Below are positions 43,776 through 51,553 of a DNA stretch of 64,000 nt, in pieces; the first letter of the stretch is position 1, and each line of letters opens with the position of its first letter. A program made the translations under genes and the position numbers. The stretch spans positions 248,001-312,000 of the forward strand of contig NZ_JARJNS010000003.1 in assembly GCF_030143245.1 (NCBI RefSeq), read 5' to 3'. The stretch comes from Rhabdaerophilum sp. SD176 (GTDB taxonomy: Bacteria; Pseudomonadota; Alphaproteobacteria; Rhizobiales; Beijerinckiaceae). Under the pieces are notes generated by a model. That model worked only from the letters and a program-made list of their open reading frames with translations, ran no database searches and was not told the origin of the DNA.

Positions 43776-43851
43776 TGGTGGAGCTAAGCGGGATCGAACC
43801 GCTGACCTCCTGCATGCCATGCAGGCGCTCTCCCAGCTGAGCTATAGCCCC
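43776..43851 (-). tRNA. tRNA-Ala (anticodon GGC)
   Basis: A full cloverleaf is readable on the minus strand, 76 bases including an encoded CCA. The acceptor stem is GGGGCTA with TAGCTCC, and contains the G3-U70 wobble pair that identifies alanine tRNAs. The anticodon arm is CCTGC-ATGGCAT-GCAGG, giving GGC. The T-loop GGTTCGATCC and D-arm GCTCAGCTGGGAGAGC are canonical. The discriminator is A73. Confidence 0.98.
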
Positions 43852-43990
43852 ACATCACGAGCATGCCTGGGGGCATGCCGGAACCGAACCGCGTTCGGAG
43901 GCGCGCTTATTGTCACAAGACCCCGCGCGCCGCAAGTGCCTTTCCGGCCGGAGGTCGATCTTTTTCGCCCCGGTCCGGCACGGCAGAGGA

Positions 43991-44368
43991 TCAGCTTTCC
44001 TCGTCTTCTTCCAGATCGCCGTCGATCAGGTCGGCAACGTCGCTGTCATCCTCATCTTCCTCGGTTTCGAGGAAGGTATCGTCATCATCACCATCGATGT
44101 CGATATCGTCGTCATCGGCAACGACCTTGGCGTCATCGGCCTCCTCCGCCTCTTCAAGCGGCACGAGTTCCGGTGCGGCCACCTCATCCGTGACCAGTTC
44201 CTCGTCTTCGGCCACCTCGGCCTTGGCGATCTTGGGCTGCGGATCGAAATAGGCACGGGGATAGCTCTGCCCCGTATAGGGCGAGACGATCGGATCCTTG
44301 TCGAGATCGTAAAACTTCTTGCCCGTCACGGGGCAGATGCGCTTGGTGCCGAGTTCAGCCTTGGGCAA
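43991..44368 (-). CDS. TIGR02300 family protein (FYDLN acid-tail protein)
   Basis: A 125-residue protein starting (L)PKAELGTKRICPVTGKK, then FYDLDKDPIVSPYTGQSYPR. The C-terminal half is almost entirely Asp, Glu and Val/Ala (for example DDDDIDIDGDDDD), giving a very acidic tail. The family is confined to Alphaproteobacteria and has no assigned function. The start must be TTG 44368: it has an AGGAA site seven bases upstream and matches the family N-terminus; ATG codons further upstream lack support. It lies between tRNA-Ala and aroA on the opposite strand. Confidence 0.88.
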   Translation of the reverse strand: MPKAELGTKRICPVTGKKFYDLDKDPIVSPYTGQSYPRAYFDPQPKIAKAEVAEDEELVTDEVAAPELVPLEEAEEADDAKVVADDDDIDIDGDDDDTFLETEEDEDDSDVADLIDGDLEEDEES

Positions 44369-44477
44369 TGTCGCGTTCCTGTCATGGGGCCCGGGGGGCG
44401 GGCCGGGGCAAAAACTTCCGCTTGCAAAGTCGGGATGAAGCCCGTTAGTGGCCTCGCACTTTCCTGTCAAATGCTTG

Positions 44478-44529
44478 TTGCGGGCAAGACCCGGATAAGC
44501 AAGTTTTCCCGCCCCGCCCGGGTTTTTTT
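44478..44529 (+). promoter_or_regulatory. Terminator-like structure in the aroA leader
   Basis: ACCCGG at 44489-44494 can pair with CCGGGT at 44518-44523, directly followed by six more Ts to 44529. The loop of 23 bases is long. A competing stem CGGGC (44481-44485) with GCCCG (44516-44520) overlaps it. It ends 33 bases before aroA on the same strand, so it may be an attenuator or a promoter-upstream insulator. No leader peptide rich in aromatic residues is apparent. Confidence 0.4.
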
Positions 44530-44562
44530 GGCAGCCGCGGGGCATCGTTCGAGGATCGAGAC

Positions 44563-45903
44563 ATGGCCCATGGTTCCGAAGCGCTTCCCCTCCAGGCGGA
44601 ACGGGGCGGGCCGCTCCGGGGCCGGGTGCGCGTTCCCGGCGACAAGTCGATCTCGCATCGCTCGCTCATCCTCGGCCTGCTCAGCGTGGGCGAGACACGT
44701 GTAACCGGTCTGCTCGAGGGCGAGGATGTCCTGCGCACCGCCGATGCAGCCCGCGCGCTCGGCGCCACGGTCGAGCATCTCGGCCCGGGTGAATGGCGCG
44801 TGCGTGGCATGGGCATCGGCACGCTGCTGGAGCCGCGCGGGACGCTGGATTTCGGCAATGCCGGTACCGGCTCGCGCCTGATGATGGGCGTGGTCGGCGG
44901 CCACCCGATCCGCGCGACCTTCGATGGTGACGCCTCGCTCCGCAAGCGCCCGATGGGCCGTATTCTCGATCCGCTCAAGCGCATGGGCGTCACGGTGATC
45001 GACGTGGCCGAGGGCAACCGGCTGCCGCTGACGCTGCAGGGCGCCAGGGACAGCATCCCGATCGAATACACCACCCCCGTGGCCTCGGCGCAGATCAAGT
45101 CTGCGGTGCTCTTCGCCGGGCTTAATGCCCCGGGCGAGACCATCGTGATCGAGCCGGAAGCCAGCCGCGACCATACCGAGAAGATGCTGGCCTATTTCGG
45201 CGCCGAGATCCGCAGCGAGCCTGCCGGCACCCATGGCCGCCGCATCACGCTGAAGGGCCGGCCGGAACTCAGCCCCCGCCCCATCGTCGTACCGGCGGAT
45301 CCGTCCTCCGCCGCTTTCCCGATCGTGGCGGCGCTGATCGTGCCGGGATCGGATGTCATCATCGAATCCGTGATGATGAACCCGCTCCGCACCGGGCTCC
45401 TCACCACCTTGCTCGAGATGGGCGCTTCGATCGAGGAACTCGACAGCCGCGTCGAGGGCGGCGAGCGAGTGGCCGATCTCCGGATCCGCCACTCGCCCCT
45501 GCGCGGCGTCGATGTGCCGGCCGAGCGCGCGCCGTCCATGATCGACGAATATCCCGTCCTTGCCGTGGCCGCCGCTTTCGCTTCGGGCGAGACCCGGATG
45601 CGGGGCCTGCAGGAACTGCGCGTCAAGGAAAGCGACCGCCTCGCCGCTGTGGCCGATGGCCTCGCGGCCAATGGCGTCGCGCACCAGATCGTCGGGGATG
45701 ACCTCATCGTCTCCGGCTCGGGCCGCGCGGCGCCTGGAGGCGGGCTCGTCGCCACGCATATGGACCACCGCATCGCCATGAGCTTCCTCATCATGGGGCT
45801 CGCTTCCGACAAGGCCGTCGGCGTCGACGATACGAGCTTCATCGCCACCTCCTTCCCCGATTTCGTGCCGATGATGACGCGGCTGGGTGGAGCCCTGCGA
45901 TGA
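44563..45903 (+). CDS. aroA: 3-phosphoshikimate 1-carboxyvinyltransferase (EPSP synthase), class II-like
   Basis: The 446-residue enzyme joins shikimate-3-phosphate and phosphoenolpyruvate in the shikimate pathway. [64 protein letters not shown] and [17 protein letters not shown] are all conserved, and the overall sequence looks like the CP4 (class II) group, with RPMGR rather than class I RPIG. At the position of CP4 Ala100, however, it has Gly101 (GNAGTG), as in glyphosate-sensitive enzymes. ATG 44563 has a GAGGAT ribosome site. Its stop overlaps cmk as ATGA. Confidence 0.96.
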   Translation: MAHGSEALPLQAERGGPLRGRVRVPGDKSISHRSLILGLLSVGETRVTGLLEGEDVLRTADAARALGATVEHLGPGEWRVRGMGIGTLLEPRGTLDFGNAGTGSRLMMGVVGGHPIRATFDGDASLRKRPMGRILDPLKRMGVTVIDVAEGNRLPLTLQGARDSIPIEYTTPVASAQIKSAVLFAGLNAPGETIVIEPEASRDHTEKMLAYFGAEIRSEPAGTHGRRITLKGRPELSPRPIVVPADPSSAAFPIVAALIVPGSDVIIESVMMNPLRTGLLTTLLEMGASIEELDSRVEGGERVADLRIRHSPLRGVDVPAERAPSMIDEYPVLAVAAAFASGETRMRGLQELRVKESDRLAAVADGLAANGVAHQIVGDDLIVSGSGRAAPGGGLVATHMDHRIAMSFLIMGLASDKAVGVDDTSFIATSFPDFVPMMTRLGGALR

Positions 45904-46544
45904 AGCCCGCCTTGATCATCGCGGTTGACGGTCCGGCCGCTTCGGGCAAGGGCACGCTGGCCAAGAGGCTGGCGGCGCATTTCGGCTTGCCGGTTCTCGA
46001 TACCGGGCTCCTCTATCGCGCCGTCGGCCAGCGCCTGCGCGATGACGGCCACCACCTCGATGATGGTTTGGCGGCAACGGGCATCGCAGCGCGGTTCGAG
46101 CCGGCCTGGCTCGAGGATGATCGCCTGCGCCGGCGCGAGGCGGGCGAAGCGGCGAGCCGTGTCGCCAAGGTCGATGGCGTGCGTCGCGCCCTGCGCACCT
46201 TCCAGCAGGATTTCGCCCACCAACCCGGCGGCGCAGTGCTCGACGGTCGGGATATCGGAACCGTTATCGCGCCGGATGCGACGGCCAAGCTCTGGATCGA
46301 TGCCGATGTCGCCATCCGCGCCGGCCGCCGCTACCGCGAGTTGGCCTCGCGAGGCGAGCCTGTCACCGAGGCCGGCATTCTCGCCGACCTCGTCGAACGG
46401 GATGCGCGGGATGCGCCCAACATGCAGATCGCGCCCGATGCGATCCGGATCGATACCTCGGCCTTGGATGCCGACGCTGCCTTTGCCCGCGCGCTGGCCG
46501 AGGTGCTTGCCGTGCTGGCCGAGGCGGGGCAGTCTCTCGGCTGA
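45900..46544 (+). CDS. cmk: Cytidylate kinase
   Basis: The 214-residue kinase phosphorylates CMP and dCMP. The P-loop is [20 protein letters not shown] at the N-terminus, followed by [14 protein letters not shown] (NMP site) and [20 protein letters not shown]. It is coupled to aroA by ATGA, the standard aroA-cmk arrangement. In many Alphaproteobacteria rpsA follows directly; here about 3 kb of other genes intervene. Confidence 0.96.
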   Translation: MKPALIIAVDGPAASGKGTLAKRLAAHFGLPVLDTGLLYRAVGQRLRDDGHHLDDGLAATGIAARFEPAWLEDDRLRRREAGEAASRVAKVDGVRRALRTFQQDFAHQPGGAVLDGRDIGTVIAPDATAKLWIDADVAIRAGRRYRELASRGEPVTEAGILADLVERDARDAPNMQIAPDAIRIDTSALDADAAFARALAEVLAVLAEAGQSLG

Positions 46545-46589
46545 TGCGAACCGGGGCCCTGCAGCTCTGACCCGCCGGGAGCGATGACA

Positions 46590-47273
46590 ATGCCAACGCG
46601 TGATTTCGAGTCCGTTCCGCTGCCGGATTACCGGGAATATCCGCTCGAGGAAATGCGCGAACGGGCCGAGACATTCCGTGCCGAGATTGCCCGGCGGCAT
46701 ACGGTCCGTGATTTCTCGCCTCGGCCGGTCCCGCGTGACATTATCGAGACCTGCCTTCGTGCGGCAGGGACGGCCCCGAACGGCGCCAACCACCAGCCCT
46801 GGCATTTCGCGGTGATCGGCGATCCTGCGCTCAAGGCCCGCATCCGCACCGCAGCCGAGGAAGAGGAGCGCGCCTTCTATGCCGGCAAGGCCGGCGAGGA
46901 ATGGCTTGCGGCCCTCCGCCCGCTTGGCACCGATCCGCAGAAGCCCTTCCTCGAGATTGCCCCCTGGCTTATCGCCATTTTCGGCGCCCGATCGAGCCCC
47001 AGCGCCGATGGCGTGATGCGCAAGAACTATTACGTACCGGAATCGGTTTCGATCGCCACCGGCTTCCTGATCGCGGCGCTGCATCATGCCGGCCTCGCCA
47101 CGCTGACGCATACGCCGAGTCCGATGGGCTTCCTGAACGAAATCTGCCGGCGCCCGGCGCAGGAGAAACCCTACATCCTGCTGGTGACGGGCTATCCCGC
47201 GGGAGATGCCCATATCCCCCGCCATGCGACCGAGAAGAAGCCGCTCGCCGAGATCGCGAGCTTCCTTGTCTGA
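46590..47273 (+). CDS. Nitroreductase family flavoprotein, iodotyrosine-deiodinase-like
   Basis: A 227-residue FMN protein. [59 protein letters not shown] and [20 protein letters not shown] are typical of the IYD-like nitroreductase subgroup, which performs reductive dehalogenation or nitro reduction with NAD(P)H. BluB is less likely because its N-terminal pattern differs. ATG 46590 is preferred because GGGAG lies eight bases upstream; ATG 46584, two codons earlier, is too close to it. The physiological substrate is unknown. Confidence 0.88.
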   Translation: MPTRDFESVPLPDYREYPLEEMRERAETFRAEIARRHTVRDFSPRPVPRDIIETCLRAAGTAPNGANHQPWHFAVIGDPALKARIRTAAEEEERAFYAGKAGEEWLAALRPLGTDPQKPFLEIAPWLIAIFGARSSPSADGVMRKNYYVPESVSIATGFLIAALHHAGLATLTHTPSPMGFLNEICRRPAQEKPYILLVTGYPAGDAHIPRHATEKKPLAEIASFLV

Positions 47274-47291
47274 ACCCGGAGAGCCTGTCTG

Positions 47292-47873
47292 ATGGAGACC
47301 CATGCCGAACCGCGGGGCATGCCACCCGCCACGGGTTTGTTCCTCGCCCTCAATGCGCTGGTCTATGTCGGCCTCGTCATTGCGGAGGGCGGGCTCGATA
47401 TGTCCACCCGGACCATCGCGGCCTGGGGCGGGCTGCTGCCGCTCGACTGGCTCGATGGCCAGTACTGGCGGATGCTCACCGCCGGCTTCCTCCATTTCGG
47501 ACTGATGCATCTCGTGGCCAACGGCATCTGCCTGCTCGCCTGGGGCGTGCCGCTGGAGCGCGGCCTTGGCGCCCTGCGGATGACGATTCTCTTCCTCGGC
47601 TCGATCCTTGCCGGCAGCTTCGGCTCCCTGATGCTGCACAGCCAGCCCTTCATCAGCGCCGGTGCCTCGGGCGGCGCCTCCGGCCTGCTCGGAGCACTTT
47701 TCGCCTTCTGGCTGCTGCGCGATATCGCCCTTCCGGTCTCGTTCTTCGCCATCAATATTGGCCTGAACATCGCGGTGACGATCTTCGTGCCCGGCATCGA
47801 CTGGCAGGCCCATCTCGGCGGATTTATCGGCGGTGCCATTCTCGCATTGATCCTCCGGCCGCGCATGGCTTGA
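47292..47873 (+). CDS. Rhomboid family intramembrane serine protease
   Basis: A 193-residue membrane protein with about six spans. The catalytic serine lies in SAGASGGASGLLGALFAFWL (GxSG) and the catalytic histidine in DWQAHLGGFIGGAI; the L1-loop region GQYWRMLTAGFLHFGLMHLV, with the N-type asparagine just after it (VANGI), is intact. It should cleave single-span membrane proteins. It starts 18 bases after the nitroreductase, and its end overlaps the putative promoter of the XRE-cupin gene. The targets are unknown. Confidence 0.93.
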   Translation: METHAEPRGMPPATGLFLALNALVYVGLVIAEGGLDMSTRTIAAWGGLLPLDWLDGQYWRMLTAGFLHFGLMHLVANGICLLAWGVPLERGLGALRMTILFLGSILAGSFGSLMLHSQPFISAGASGGASGLLGALFAFWLLRDIALPVSFFAINIGLNIAVTIFVPGIDWQAHLGGFIGGAILALILRPRMA

Positions 47874-47905
47874 CATCATTCCACAAATGAGAATTTATCT
47901 CGTTT
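47870..47905 (+). promoter_or_regulatory. Promoter and overlapping dyad of the XRE-cupin gene
   Basis: A perfect -35, TTGACA (47870-47875), is followed after 17 bases by ATTTAT (47893-47898), placing the transcription start at about the ATG (47906). AAATGAGA (47885-47892) and TCTCGTTT (47898-47905) form an inverted repeat with 7 of 8 pairs matched around a 5-base centre, covering the -10 and ending at the start codon. No ribosome site is visible. This suggests a leaderless, self-repressed mRNA. Confidence 0.55.
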
Positions 47906-48475
47906 ATGGAAGTAGGCAGCATCGAGACCGATCTTGATTCCCGCATCGCTGCCCATCTCAAGGGATTGCGGATCGCCCGGAACTGGTCGCTCGATGAACT
48001 GGCGAACCGTTCGGGCATCAGCCGCGCCACGCTCTCGCGGCTTGAAAACGCCGAGACCAGCGCCACCGCCAGCACGCTCGGCAAACTCGCCGCCACCTAC
48101 GGGATCACGATTTCCCGGCTGCTGCACCTGGCCGAGCGGCAGGTCGATGCGTACCTGCCGCGGTCGAGGCAGCCGGTCTGGAAGGATCCGAGCAACGGGT
48201 TCGAGCGCCGTCTCGTCTCGCCGCCCGCCGACGGGCTGAGCGGCGAGGTTGTGGAGGCCCGGCTGCCAGCAGGCCGGCGCATTGCCTATGACGGACCGGC
48301 CAAGCAAGGCCACGAGCATCATCTGGTGCTGATCGAGGGGCGGCTTTTCCTGACGGTCGAGGGCATCCGCCATGATCTCGGCCCCGGGGATTGCCTCCGC
48401 TACCGGCTCTACGGGCCGACGGCTTTCGAAACCCCGCCGGAATCCGGCGCCCGCTATTTCCTGTTCCTGGTGTGA
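47906..48475 (+). CDS. XRE family regulator with C-terminal cupin sensor domain
   Basis: The 189-residue regulator has a helix-turn-helix at about residues 14-70 (LKGLRIARNWSLDELANRSG, ISRATLSRLENAETSATAST). A cupin barrel follows at about 110-185 (EHHLVLIEGRLFLTVEGIRH and DLGPGDCLRYRLYGPTAFE). Such proteins bind a small metabolite in the cupin and often repress themselves and a neighbour. It is followed six bases later by a GNAT gene, a common pairing. The effector is unknown. Confidence 0.92.
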   Translation: MEVGSIETDLDSRIAAHLKGLRIARNWSLDELANRSGISRATLSRLENAETSATASTLGKLAATYGITISRLLHLAERQVDAYLPRSRQPVWKDPSNGFERRLVSPPADGLSGEVVEARLPAGRRIAYDGPAKQGHEHHLVLIEGRLFLTVEGIRHDLGPGDCLRYRLYGPTAFETPPESGARYFLFLV

Positions 48476-48481
48476 GGCCCG

Positions 48482-48943
48482 ATGCTGACCATCCGCCCCG
48501 GCGATTTCTCCGATGACCGCGTGGTCGCCCTGCTCCGCCACCATTTCGAGACGAACCGGGCGGTCACCCCGGCCGGCTCGGCCCATGTGCTCGATCTCTC
48601 GGCGATGCAGAAGCCGGATATCGCCTTCTGGACAATCTGGGCGGGCGAGGAGCTGCTCGGCATGGGTGCGCTTCGCCGGCTCGACGGCGAGGCCGGCGAG
48701 GTCAAGTCCATGCGGACCTGGGATCATGCCCTGCGCCGTGGCGTCGCAACCGTCATGCTGGGCCATATCCTCGATGCCGCCCGCGCGGCGGGGCTGCGCC
48801 GGCTCTATCTCGAGACCGGCTCCTTCGACTATTTCCGCCCGGCCCGCGAGCTCTATGCCCGGCACGGCTTTGTCGAATGCCCGCCTTTCGGCGAGTATCG
48901 GCCCGATCCCAATTCCACCTTCATGATGCGGGACCTGCCCTGA
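48482..48943 (+). CDS. GNAT family N-acetyltransferase
   Basis: A 153-residue GNAT enzyme. Motif A is seen in EVKSMRTWDHALRRGVATVM (the acetyl-CoA pyrophosphate loop, R-x2-G-V-A), then RRLYLETGSFDYFRPARELY and the final strand ARHGFVECPPFGEYRPDPNS. The last segments resemble PhnO/YhfO-type proteins. It is six bases after the XRE-cupin gene and immediately before the small hypothetical gene (TGA then ATG). The substrate is unknown. Confidence 0.9.
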   Translation: MLTIRPGDFSDDRVVALLRHHFETNRAVTPAGSAHVLDLSAMQKPDIAFWTIWAGEELLGMGALRRLDGEAGEVKSMRTWDHALRRGVATVMLGHILDAARAAGLRRLYLETGSFDYFRPARELYARHGFVECPPFGEYRPDPNSTFMMRDLP

Positions 48944-49258
48944 ATGGCCGGGAAGCGGCGGATCGGCATCGGCCATAATGGCGGGCCACCGCTGCGGGAA
49001 AAGCCGCATGTGCCACCCTGGGGGAAGGGCGGGATCGGACAGTTCTTCACCTGGAAGGCGAAGCATCGCGCGGCATGGCGCCCGGCTTCCACCGATATCC
49101 TCCTCTCGCGGCAGGCCCGGGCCGAGGCGCTTGGCCTGACCTACGAGGAATACACGCTGGAGATTCTCGAACGCGGGCGCTACCTGCAGGCCAGCGACGA
49201 GGCTGCAATTGCCGCGATCTGCGCACGGCGCCGGGGGCGGCCTAAACGCCACCTCTGA
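48944..49258 (+). CDS. Small hypothetical protein with GIGHNGGPPL motif
   Basis: A 104-residue basic protein starting MAGKRRIGIGHNGGPPLREK. The GHNGGPPL motif occurs at the start of several small alphaproteobacterial proteins of unknown function. The second half is helical (LLSRQARAEALGLTYEEYTL, EILERGRYLQ) and ends in a basic RRRGRPKRHL. There is no membrane segment. The ATG follows the GNAT stop with no gap, so translation is probably coupled. Nucleic-acid binding is possible from the charge, but this is inference. Confidence 0.7.
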   Translation: MAGKRRIGIGHNGGPPLREKPHVPPWGKGGIGQFFTWKAKHRAAWRPASTDILLSRQARAEALGLTYEEYTLEILERGRYLQASDEAAIAAICARRRGRPKRHL

Positions 49259-49588
49259 AGCGATCGATGGCGCCGAGGGTAGGCTGGGCCGGGCGCTTTC
49301 GCTTTACCTCGATGCCGGTCTCTGGTATTCCCCGCGTCAATCTTCCGGACCCTTTGCAGGGTACCGGCGGTTTCGGCGTTTTCACCTTTGGTGGAAATAC
49401 GGGTACCGCCAGCCAAGCCGGAAGGGAAACCATGCATCCCGCCCGCCGGTGTTCTTCTGCACTGGTCGCCTCCCGAGGGCTTCGCCGCATCTTTGCGGCG
49501 GCTGGCGGAACGGGGTGAAACGCAACCGACCAAGCACCAGTGTCCGCGCCGGAGGCTGCCCGAGGCAGCAGGCGCATTCGGAGTTTTC
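49259..49588 (+). promoter_or_regulatory. 330-base rpsA leader region
   Basis: No gene is supported here. Several short stems are visible on the plus strand: ACCCT/AGGGT near 49350-49362, TTTTCACC (49379-49386) with GGTGGAAA (49390-49397) enclosed by two GGTACC copies (49360-49365, 49402-49407), and GCCGC/GCGGC near 49487-49502. A GGAG ribosome site lies five bases before rpsA. A structured leader that lets S1 control its own synthesis is known in E. coli; a similar role here is only inference. Confidence 0.4.
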
Positions 49589-51283
49589 ATGTCCACTACT
49601 GCTATGTCTCCCAGCCGCGAGGATTTCGCGGCTCTGCTCGAACAGTCCTTCCTCTCGGCCGATACGGCTGAAGGTTCGGTGATCACCGGCACCGTTGTCG
49701 CGATCGAGAAGGACGTCGCCGTCATCGATATCGGTCTCAAGACCGAAGGTCGCGTGGCGCTGAAGGAATTTGCCGGTCCGAACAAGGATCAGGTCATCAA
49801 GGTCGGTGACAAGGTCGAGGTCTATCTCGAGCGTGTCGAGAACGCGATGGGCGAAGCGGTCATCAGCCGCGACAAGGCCCGCCGCGAAGAGAGCTGGGTC
49901 CGCCTTGAGAAGGCCTACGAGGCCAAGGAAAAGGTCACCGGCACGATCTTCAACCAGGTCAAGGGTGGCTACACCGTCGATCTCGACGGCGCCGTGGCGT
50001 TCCTGCCGCGCAGCCAGGTCGATATCCGCCCGATCCGCGATGTCGGTCCGCTCATGGGCGTCCTGCAGCCGTTCGAGATCCTGAAGATGGATCGCCGCCG
50101 CGGCAACATCGTCGTGTCGCGCCGGACGGTCCTTGAAGAGACCCGCGCCGGCCAGCGCCAGGAACTGGTCTCGAACCTCGAGGAAGGCCAGATCATCGAC
50201 GGCGTGGTCAAGAACATTACCGATTACGGTGCGTTCGTCGATCTCGGCGGCATCGATGGCCTGCTGCACGTGACCGACATCGCCTGGCGCCGCGTCAACC
50301 ACCCGACCGAGGTGCTGACCGTCGGCCAGACCGTGAAGGTCAAGATCGTCAAGATCAACCAGGATACCCACCGCATCAGCCTCGGCATGAAGCAGCTCCA
50401 GGGCAATCCGTGGGAAGGCATCGAAGCCAAGTACCCGATCAATGGCAAGTTCACCGGCCGCGTGACCAACATCACGGATTACGGTGCCTTCGTTGAGCTG
50501 GAACCGGGCATCGAAGGCCTGATCCACGTGTCGGAAATGTCCTGGACGAAGAAGAACGTCCATCCGGGCAAGATCCTTTCGACCAGCCAGGAAGTCGAAG
50601 TGCAGGTTCTCGAGGTCGATCCCTCGAAGCGCCGTATCAGCCTCGGCCTCAAGCAGACCCTCAACAACCCGTGGGAAAGCTTCATCGATCGCCACCCGGT
50701 CGGGTCGGTTGTCGAAGGCGAAGTCAAGAACAAGACCGAGTTCGGCCTGTTCATTGGCCTTGAAGGCGATGTCGACGGCATGGTCCACCTCTCGGATCTC
50801 GACTGGAACCGCCCGGGCGAGCAGGTCATCGACGAGTTCAAGAAGGGCGACATGGTTCGCGCCATCGTGCTCGACGTCGATATCGAGAAGGAGCGCATCT
50901 CGCTTGGCATCAAGCAGGTCTCGGGCGATCCCTTCGCCGATGCCGGCGACTCGATCAAGCGCGGTGGCGTTGTCACTTGCGAAGTGCTGGAAGTGAAGGA
51001 TGGCGGTCTGGAAGCCAAGATCGTCGGCTCGGATCTCACCACCTTCGTGAAGCGCTCGGAACTGGCCCGCGACCGTGCGGATCAGCGTCCGGACCGCTTC
51101 GCCGCCGGCGAGAAGTTCGATGCCCGCGTCATCCTGTTCGACAAGAAGGCCCGCAAGGTCCAGGTGTCGATCAAGGCGCTGGAAATGGCCGAAGAGAAGG
51201 AAGCCATGGCCCAGTACGGCTCGGCGGATTCGGGTGCCACGCTCGGCGACATTCTCGGCGCCGCCCTCAAGAAGACCAAGTAA
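49589..51283 (+). CDS. rpsA: 30S ribosomal protein S1
   Basis: The 564-residue protein carries six S1 RNA-binding repeats, at roughly residues 30-95, 114-180, 200-268, 285-355, 372-442 and 459-525. The repeats 3-6 carry the classical ITDYGAFVDLGGIDGLLHVT-type sequence. S1 helps mRNA bind the 30S subunit. ATG 49589 gives the expected MSTTAMSPSREDFAALLEQS start with GGAG at good spacing; the longer frame upstream is not conserved-looking. It is followed by a clear terminator. Codon use is strongly biased to C/G-ending codons, as expected for a highly expressed gene. Confidence 0.97.
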   Translation: MSTTAMSPSREDFAALLEQSFLSADTAEGSVITGTVVAIEKDVAVIDIGLKTEGRVALKEFAGPNKDQVIKVGDKVEVYLERVENAMGEAVISRDKARREESWVRLEKAYEAKEKVTGTIFNQVKGGYTVDLDGAVAFLPRSQVDIRPIRDVGPLMGVLQPFEILKMDRRRGNIVVSRRTVLEETRAGQRQELVSNLEEGQIIDGVVKNITDYGAFVDLGGIDGLLHVTDIAWRRVNHPTEVLTVGQTVKVKIVKINQDTHRISLGMKQLQGNPWEGIEAKYPINGKFTGRVTNITDYGAFVELEPGIEGLIHVSEMSWTKKNVHPGKILSTSQEVEVQVLEVDPSKRRISLGLKQTLNNPWESFIDRHPVGSVVEGEVKNKTEFGLFIGLEGDVDGMVHLSDLDWNRPGEQVIDEFKKGDMVRAIVLDVDIEKERISLGIKQVSGDPFADAGDSIKRGGVVTCEVLEVKDGGLEAKIVGSDLTTFVKRSELARDRADQRPDRFAAGEKFDARVILFDKKARKVQVSIKALEMAEEKEAMAQYGSADSGATLGDILGAALKKTK

Positions 51284-51333
51284 GGCGCGTCACGGCTGGC
51301 GGGTTCGTCCCGCCATCGACGATGCCATCGATC

Positions 51334-51363
51334 AGGCCGGCGGGGAAACCTGCCGGCCTTTTT
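51334..51363 (+). terminator. rpsA intrinsic terminator
   Basis: AGGCCGGC (51334-51341) and GCCGGCCT (51352-51359) form an 8-base perfect stem that can be extended inside the loop by G-T and G-C pairs, followed by TTTTTC. It lies about 50 bases after the rpsA stop. This is a canonical Rho-independent terminator. Confidence 0.85.
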
Positions 51364-51553
51364 CGTTGGCTCCGGCGCGCGCCCGCCTTTTCCTTCTGGC
51401 GGGGGCGGGGTCTTCTGGCCGCAGCCATGCCACCGTTTGGCTTGTCCTATTCATAAGACAAGACCTGACCGTCCGGCCGGTCGATCGAATCCTGCCGTGA
51501 TTTGTCCGAAATCCCGGCTGACCTTTCCGCCGGCGGGGCCTATAAACCGGGGC

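Noticed and set aside
46590-47273. BluB (dimethylbenzimidazole synthesis) as identity of the nitroreductase, suggested by the B12-dependent mutase in the window
   Set aside because: The conserved stretches ([25 protein letters not shown]) are those of IYD-like proteins, and no cobalamin genes are nearby.
45192-47879. Long minus-strand frame opposite aroA, cmk, the nitroreductase and rhomboid genes
   Set aside because: It crosses four real genes on the other strand, has low-complexity composition and no motif.
49242-49577. Minus-strand frame of about 110 codons in the rpsA leader
   Set aside because: It has no ribosome site or recognised domain, overlaps leader hairpins, and its composition is Pro/Arg/Lys-rich as expected for a non-coding GC-rich frame.
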